Below are positions 5,324-8,931 of a stretch of DNA of 8,931 nt, in pieces. The translations under genes were made by a program, and so were the position numbers. A model generated the notes under the pieces. The model did no database searches, was not told the origin of the DNA, and worked only from the letters and a program-made list of their open reading frames with translations. Each line of letters starts with the position of its first letter. Position 1 is the first letter of the stretch. The DNA is from Chloroflexi bacterium UBA4736 (GTDB taxonomy: Bacteria > Chloroflexota > Dormibacteria > Dormibacterales > Dormibacteraceae): contig DHIW01000087.1 in assembly GCA_002404015.1 (NCBI GenBank), positions 51,031-59,961 on the forward strand. Direction: 5' to 3'.

Positions 5324-6874
5324 CTAAAGCAGCTGGCTCAGCCTTTGCCCGAAGGCCTGGGCGACGCAAACCGCGAAGCCGGCCAGGGACGCCACCAGGA
5401 CGCCGGCGACCAGGACCGGCTGAGACCTGGCCACCCGGCCGCCGGGCTGCATGGCCCGCTGCAACATGAGCGAGGCCGGCAACGCCAGGACGACCGTGGC
5501 CGCCGCCACCCACATGCTGTCGTCGAAGGCCCCGCCTATCGCCGCGGCCATCAGGCCCGGGGTGGGTCGCACGTGGGCGGGCAGGTGGGCGGGGATCCGG
5601 GCCTGGATGACAGTGGCCAGCACAGCGATGCCGAGCGAGGAGAAGATCCGCTGTAGGGTGTTCGACATCGCTGTCGCTCGGTTGATGTCGTTCTGGGCCA
5701 GGCTCACGTAAGCGGCGCTGAAGGCGGGCATCATGGCGAAGCCCATCCCGATACCGCGGAGGCCGAGCAGCAAGATCCAGTTCAGCGACGTGGTATTCTG
5801 CGACACCCCGGTCATCAGGACTGTGGCCACCACCAGGACCAGGACGCCGAAGAACACCACGAGCTTGGCCCCGTAGCGGTCGGTCAGGTACCCGGACAGC
5901 GGCATCATGGCCGCGGCGGCCAGGCCCTGGACCCCGAGCAGGAGGCCCGCTCCCAGGGTGTCGTAGCCCTGGACCTGCTGCATGAACACGGGAGCCAGGA
6001 AGGCAGGCCCGAACAGCGAGGCCGCCGATATCACGCCCACGATCGAAGCCGCCCGGAAGGCGCTGTTCGAAAAGATCCGGACATCCAGTAGGGGCCGCTC
6101 CTGGCGCAGCTCCCAGAGGGTGAAGAAGACGAGCAGCGCAGCGGCCGCGGCGATCGGGACCAGCGTCTTCCAGGAGCCCCAGCCGTTGGCCGCGGCCTGG
6201 GTCAGCCCGAATATGACCAGGGCCACGCCCGGCGTGCAGGTCAGGAAGCCGATCATGTCGAACCGGCCCGGGTCCATGCGCTCCGACTCGCTCATCCGGC
6301 GCCAGGCCAGGTACGCGGCCAGCAGGCCGAACGGGATGTTGATCCAGAAGATCAGCCGCCAGTCGACGAGCTTGATCAGCAGACCGCCCACCGTGGGGCC
6401 CAGGGCGGGTGCCAGCATCATGGGGACGCCCAGGAACGACATCATCCGGCCGCGCTCGTTGGCGGGTGTCATCCGCATCAGGATCGCCATCCCGACCGGC
6501 ATCACCATGCCCCCGGCAAGGCCCTGGATCACTCGGAAGACAACCTCGGAGCTGATGTTCCAGGCCAGCCCGCAGAGCCCCGAGGCGAACGTGAAGGCGA
6601 TGAGAGTCGCCAGGTACATCCGCTTCGAGCCGAACCGGTCGGTCGCCCAGCCCGAGAGCGGGATGGTCGCCGACAGCCCAAGCAGGTACGCCGTGAGCAC
6701 CCACTGCACGTCATTGAGGGGCGCGTTGAACACGTGCTGGAGATCTGAGACGGCCACGTTGACGACCGTGGTGGACAGGAGCGAGGAGGCCGAACCGATG
6801 GCCACGATCCCGGCGATCACCCAGCGCGAGGCGGGCACCATGTCACGCCGTGGCGCGGGCGTTGCGACGGCCAT
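5324..6874 (-). CDS. MFS drug:H+ antiporter, DHA2 (EmrB/QacA) family, 14 membrane helices
   Basis: A 516-aa inner-membrane exporter of the 14-helix DHA2 group, which expels drugs or toxic organics using proton entry. Numbering from the ATG at 6874: motif A, GWATDRFGSKR, is at 75-85 in loop 2-3; the antiporter motif C in helix 5 appears as APALGPTVGG; and the central linker LLDVRIFSNSAF before helix 7 is typical. In helix 1, where QacA-type pumps carry an aspartate (motif D1, LDxT), this protein has Ser34 (LLSTTVVNVA). The ATG at 6874 was preferred because GGGAGGT lies just before it; a GTG at 6889 would overlap the MarR stop (GTGA) and put that site inside the gene. It lies 11 bp downstream of the MarR gene, so pump and regulator are cotranscribed. 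Substrate cannot be deduced; fatty-acid-like or acyl-CoA precursors are possible given the crotonase upstream (inference). Confidence 0.94.
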   Translation of the reverse strand: MAVATPAPRRDMVPASRWVIAGIVAIGSASSLLSTTVVNVAVSDLQHVFNAPLNDVQWVLTAYLLGLSATIPLSGWATDRFGSKRMYLATLIAFTFASGLCGLAWNISSEVVFRVIQGLAGGMVMPVGMAILMRMTPANERGRMMSFLGVPMMLAPALGPTVGGLLIKLVDWRLIFWINIPFGLLAAYLAWRRMSESERMDPGRFDMIGFLTCTPGVALVIFGLTQAAANGWGSWKTLVPIAAAAALLVFFTLWELRQERPLLDVRIFSNSAFRAASIVGVISAASLFGPAFLAPVFMQQVQGYDTLGAGLLLGVQGLAAAAMMPLSGYLTDRYGAKLVVFFGVLVLVVATVLMTGVSQNTTSLNWILLLGLRGIGMGFAMMPAFSAAYVSLAQNDINRATAMSNTLQRIFSSLGIAVLATVIQARIPAHLPAHVRPTPGLMAAAIGGAFDDSMWVAAATVVLALPASLMLQRAMQPGGRVARSQPVLVAGVLVASLAGFAVCVAQAFGQRLSQLL

Positions 6875-6878
6875 CGGG

Positions 6879-6885
6879 ACCTCCC
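6879..6885 (-). promoter_or_regulatory. Ribosome binding site of the MFS exporter
   Basis: GGGAGGT on the minus strand, 4 nt before the ATG at 6874, in the gap after the MarR stop. It selects this start over the upstream GTG at 6889. Confidence 0.7.
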
Positions 6886-7362
6886 TCACAGGGCGACCCG
6901 CTCCGGAGCCGGCAGCGAGGCCAGCCGGTCCATCGCGGGGAGCGCCTCGCCGAGAGCGTTGATCTCAGCGTCGGACAGCTCTTCCAGCATCTCCCGCATC
7001 ACCTGCCGGCGCAGCTCGACCAGCCGGTCCAGCAGCTGCGTGCCGAGCGGCGTCAGCGATACCCGGACCAACCGCCGGTCCTGGGGATCCGCAGCGCGCA
7101 CCACCAGCCCCGCGGCCGCCAGCCGGTCGGCCAGCGTCGAGGCCGTGTTGAGCGCCACGGCCCGCCCTGCCGCCAGCCCGCCGATCGTCTGCGGGCCTCG
7201 CTCGCGCAGCAGCTTCAGCACGGCGAACTGCTCCGGCGTGATCCGGCCCAGGCCGGCGATCTCCAGGGGCAGGCCGAGCCGCATCCGGATGAAGAGCCGA
7301 GGCAGTACCTCGAACATCCCGGCGTGAACGCGGGCGCGCTCGGACTCCGGGAATTGCTTCAC
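6886..7362 (-). CDS. MarR family transcriptional regulator
   Basis: A 158-aa winged-helix regulator of the MarR family, usually a dimer that represses its own operon until a small aromatic or lipophilic ligand binds. The dimerisation helix is at about 8-37, the DNA-binding core begins at ITPEQFAVLKLL (41-52), the helix-turn-helix spans about 58-86 (TIGGLAAG to LAAAGLV), and the wing carries the diagnostic DPQDRRLVRVSLT at 92-104. A C-terminal helix at about 108-155 completes the dimer interface. The GTG start at 7362 has no Shine-Dalgarno, but lies exactly 7 nt after a -10-like AATAGT, pointing to a leaderless message. The next gene is a DHA2 exporter, the standard target, so this protein most likely controls that pump and itself. 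A dyad around the promoter is a candidate binding site. Confidence 0.95.
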   Translation of the reverse strand: MKQFPESERARVHAGMFEVLPRLFIRMRLGLPLEIAGLGRITPEQFAVLKLLRERGPQTIGGLAAGRAVALNTASTLADRLAAAGLVVRAADPQDRRLVRVSLTPLGTQLLDRLVELRRQVMREMLEELSDAEINALGEALPAMDRLASLPAPERVAL

Positions 7363-7369
7363 ATATGGA

Positions 7370-7399
7370 ACTATTCGGCCGGAGGGCTGTTTATTTCAA
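7370..7399 (-). promoter_or_regulatory. Candidate leaderless promoter of the marR-exporter operon
   Basis: On the minus strand: TTGAAA (-35; 7399-7394; 5/6 to TTGACA), an 18-nt spacer, AATAGT (-10; 7375-7370; 4/6 to TATAAT), then 7 nt to the GTG. The -35 overlaps the stop codon of the crotonase gene. This is the best -35/-10 pair in the window and argues that marR is transcribed independently of the crotonase. Confidence 0.55.
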
Positions 7400-7412
7400 T
7401 CCAGGGGCCGAA
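7374..7412. promoter_or_regulatory. Inverted repeat TTCGGCC-N25-GGCCGAA around the marR promoter
   Basis: Perfect 7-bp arms at 7374-7380 and 7406-7412 have starts 32 bp apart (about three DNA turns) and bracket the -35 and spacer of the MarR promoter. It could be an autoregulatory MarR site. A second reading is an RNA hairpin at the crotonase 3' end, though the loop is long and there is no T-run. Confidence 0.35.
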
Positions 7413-8190
7413 AACGCGGCGGGCGCTGGTCGAGGAACGACTGCACGCCTTCCTTGAAGTCGTCGGTCTGCAGCGAATCCGCCATCAGCCGCAGCGATTC
7501 CTCCAGCGCCTCCCGCAAGGCCAGGTCCGAGTGCCGGTAGACCTGCGACTTGATTACCGCCATGGAGGTCGGCGAGCAGTTCTCCGCCAGGTCGCGAGCG
7601 TAGGCCAGCGTCTCGTCCAGGAGTGACTCGGGTGCGACCACCCGGTTCACCAGCCCCATAGAGAGAGCCTCCTCGGCCAGGAACACCCGCCCCGAGAGCA
7701 GGATGTCGAGAGCCACTGCCGGGCCCACCAGGCGGGGCAGCAGCCAGGACGAGCCGTACTCCGCGATGAGGCCGCGGCGCACGAACGAAGAGGTGAACTT
7801 GGCGCCCCCCGCGGCAAAGCGCAGGTCGCACATCAGGGCGAGCACCAGACCCACGCCCGCGCAAGCGCCGTTCACGGCGGCGATCACGGGCTTCCGGATC
7901 TCCAGCGTGTGGGTCGGGTAGCGCGAGGAAGCCTCCCCGACCACCGCCGAGCCGCCCCCGATCGACTGCAGCAGCGACATGTCGGCGCCCGCGCAGAAGC
8001 CGCGCCCGGCGCCGGTGACCACTATCACGCGGACCTCGGGATCCGAACCCGCGTGCTCGAGGTGGTCGAAGTAGAGCTCGCCCATCTCCGGGGTCCAGGC
8101 GTTCAGGCGGTCGGGCCGGTTGAGGGTCACGACCGCGACCCCGTCGGAGACCGCGTACTGGACGACGTCGCTGCCGATCTCGGTGCTCAT
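7396..8190 (-). CDS. Enoyl-CoA hydratase/isomerase family protein (crotonase fold)
   Basis: A 264-aa crotonase-superfamily enzyme acting on acyl-CoA thioesters. The CoA and oxyanion-hole segments are clear: FCAGADM at 65-71 (hole donor near A67-G68) and NGACAGVG at 107-114. When aligned by eye on CDL/FAA to mitochondrial hydratase, the two catalytic glutamates (Glu144 and Glu164 of the rat enzyme) fall on V116 and F136. Instead, an acidic E144 is present in GLIAEYGSSWLLPRLVG, a position where PaaG- and isomerase-like members carry Asp or Glu. A double-bond isomerase or another crotonase reaction is therefore more likely than simple hydration. The ATG at 8190 follows the acidic-protein stop by 5 nt, with GAGGA about 10 nt before it, so the two are in one operon. 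The MarR gene is 33 bp downstream. Confidence 0.94.
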   Translation of the reverse strand: MSTEIGSDVVQYAVSDGVAVVTLNRPDRLNAWTPEMGELYFDHLEHAGSDPEVRVIVVTGAGRGFCAGADMSLLQSIGGGSAVVGEASSRYPTHTLEIRKPVIAAVNGACAGVGLVLALMCDLRFAAGGAKFTSSFVRRGLIAEYGSSWLLPRLVGPAVALDILLSGRVFLAEEALSMGLVNRVVAPESLLDETLAYARDLAENCSPTSMAVIKSQVYRHSDLALREALEESLRLMADSLQTDDFKEGVQSFLDQRPPRFRPLD

Positions 8191-8195
8191 GCCCT

Positions 8196-8624
8196 CTATT
8201 CCTCGGGCACCACGGGCGGTCGTTCGAGGTGCTCGTCGCTGGGCTCTGGCACCTCCAGGGGGTCGTCCGTGCTGTTCCTCAGCTCGGCCATGTCGTCGGG
8301 GTCGGGGCCGGAGCTGACGAAGTCGCCCAGGTCCTCCAGCGAGTCCTCCTCGACCAGGTTCCCGGACTCCCTGAACTCGCCCAGCATCTGGTCGTAGGTG
8401 CCCTCCGCCTCGCCGCTCGTCTCGTACACGTAGAACTCCGAGTTGTCGGTGCTGAACCCACCATCCGCGGCGGGCCCGTGGAGGAACACGTAGCTCTTGC
8501 CGTCGAGCTGGCCGAGGAAGAGCGAGAGGTAGCGGTCGCCGGTCAGGCGGGCCCTCCGGTCGGCTTCCTCGTCGTTCTCCAGCTCGAATAGGCGGGTCAG
8601 CACTTCCTGTTCGCTCAATGCCAT
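8196..8624 (-). CDS. Highly acidic hypothetical protein (142 aa)
   Basis: I do not recognise the family. The 142-residue product has 38 Asp/Glu against 9 Arg/Lys (net about -29). The N-terminal two thirds look folded: a helix (about 4-27), then hydrophobic strands (YLSLFLGQL, SYVFLHG, SEFYVYET). The last 45 residues are a disordered-looking tail rich in Asp, Glu, Pro and Ser, ending PVVPEE. No signal peptide or membrane helix is seen. The ATG at 8624 was preferred over more upstream starts, which read antisense through the helicase gene and lack conservation cues; it lies 7 nt after a -10-like TATCGT, so the message is probably leaderless. It is followed after 5 nt by the crotonase gene and is divergent from the Lhr helicase. 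Confidence 0.83.
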   Translation of the reverse strand: MALSEQEVLTRLFELENDEEADRRARLTGDRYLSLFLGQLDGKSYVFLHGPAADGGFSTDNSEFYVYETSGEAEGTYDQMLGEFRESGNLVEEDSLEDLGDFVSSGPDPDDMAELRNSTDDPLEVPEPSDEHLERPPVVPEE

Positions 8625-8631
8625 GAGTCCC

Positions 8632-8637
8632 ACGATA
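8632..8637 (-). promoter_or_regulatory. Candidate -10 element for the acidic protein-crotonase operon
   Basis: TATCGT on the minus strand matches TAnnnT, with exactly 7 nt to the ATG at 8624. It shares bases 8636-8637 with the opposing -10. No clear -35 is seen. Confidence 0.45.
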
Positions 8638-8641
8638 CGGT
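8636..8641 (+). promoter_or_regulatory. Candidate -10 element for the Lhr helicase (leaderless)
   Basis: TACGGT matches TAnnnT and is followed by exactly 7 nt before the ATG at 8649. There is no Shine-Dalgarno in the gap, consistent with a leaderless message. The -35 is not obvious. Confidence 0.45.
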
Positions 8642-8648
8642 TAGCCGG

Positions 8649-8931
8649 ATGCCGGATGCCCTGAGTCTTTTCTCCCCGACCGCCAGCGAGTGGTTCCGGA
8701 AGGCCTTCGCCCAGCCCACCGAGGTGCAGGAGCGGGGCTGGCGGGCCGTGGCCGGCGGCTCCCACACGCTGATGACCGCGCCCACCGGCAGCGGCAAGAC
8801 GCTGGCCGCCTTCCTCTGGTGCCTCGACCGCCTGGCCGGCGAGCCGACTCCGCCCGCCGATCAGCGCTGCCGGGTCCTCTACATCTCTCCCCTCAAGGCG
8901 CTGGCCCACGACGTCGAGCGCAACCTGCGGG
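8649..8931 (+). CDS. lhr: Lhr-type ATP-dependent superfamily 2 helicase, N-terminal part (3' end outside window)
   Basis: The first 94 residues of a large superfamily 2 DNA/RNA helicase of the Lhr group, which takes part in DNA repair. The opening LSLFSPTASEWF and the Q-motif-like PTEVQ (23-27) are characteristic. Walker A is APTGSGKT at 44-51 with K50, followed by LAAFLW, and motif Ia is SPLKALAHDVERNL, a near-diagnostic Lhr string. The start ATG at 8649 gives the usual N-terminus; a second ATG at 8656 is out of frame. The rest of the protein, normally around 1500 residues in actinobacteria, lies beyond the window. It is divergent from the acidic protein gene with only 24 bp between start codons, a space that holds overlapping -10 candidates. 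Confidence 0.93.
   Translation, partial: MPDALSLFSPTASEWFRKAFAQPTEVQERGWRAVAGGSHTLMTAPTGSGKTLAAFLWCLDRLAGEPTPPADQRCRVLYISPLKALAHDVERNLR

Noticed and set aside
5103..6704. 533-codon minus-strand frame overlapping the exporter
   Set aside because: It lies one frame off the MFS gene, lacks hydrophobic helices and contains the Arg/Pro/Gly-rich composition of a shadow frame.

Overview
The window is about 70% G+C and packed with genes on both strands, with short gaps, many GTG starts and several start codons that sit about 7 nt after a -10-like hexamer. Together with protein resemblance to actinobacterial families (for example an Rv1333-like P1 peptidase and an actinobacterial-type Lhr helicase), this suggests a chromosome of an Actinomycetota member or an allied high-GC Terrabacteria lineage (Chloroflexota or Dormibacterota are possible). 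I cannot name the organism. I see no rRNA, tRNA, insertion sequence, CRISPR array or phage gene.

Left region (1-3060), peptide handling: the 3' end of an Opp/Dpp-type ABC transporter ATPase runs tail to tail into, and overlaps, an M20 metallopeptidase on the minus strand. Head to head with that peptidase, after a gap of only 23 bp, is a P1/DmpA/NylC-type self-processing hydrolase. It is translationally coupled (ATGA) to a histidine phosphatase. An importer, an M20 peptidase and a P1 aminopeptidase or amidase side by side suggest uptake and hydrolysis of peptides or other amides (inference).

Middle region (3061-5323): a small protein of unknown function, then a minus-strand pair of a four-helix membrane protein and an FAD-dependent amine or amino-acid oxidase of the DAO family. 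The oxidase has no ordinary start codon ahead of its conserved N-terminus and probably depends on the membrane gene for translation. Upstream of the pair is a 282-bp gap with a cluster of TTGCGC/GCGCAA half-sites.

Right region (5324-8931): reading leftward on the minus strand, a very acidic 142-aa protein, a crotonase-fold enoyl-CoA hydratase/isomerase, a MarR regulator and a 14-helix DHA2 MFS exporter. MarR and the exporter form a classic regulator-pump pair, apparently with their own promoter. Divergent from the acidic protein, 24 bp away, starts an Lhr-type helicase that runs off the window.

Most of this is ordinary metabolic and transport content; I found no defence or mobile system. The most unusual sequence-level feature is the pair of 23-24-bp divergent gaps. 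Each carries two overlapping TAnnnT hexamers that share one TA step and point outward, each 6-7 nt from a start codon: an apparent compact bidirectional promoter for two leaderless mRNAs. Other points are a His replacing the usual Asn at the P1 self-cleavage site, and a crotonase lacking both classical hydratase glutamates.
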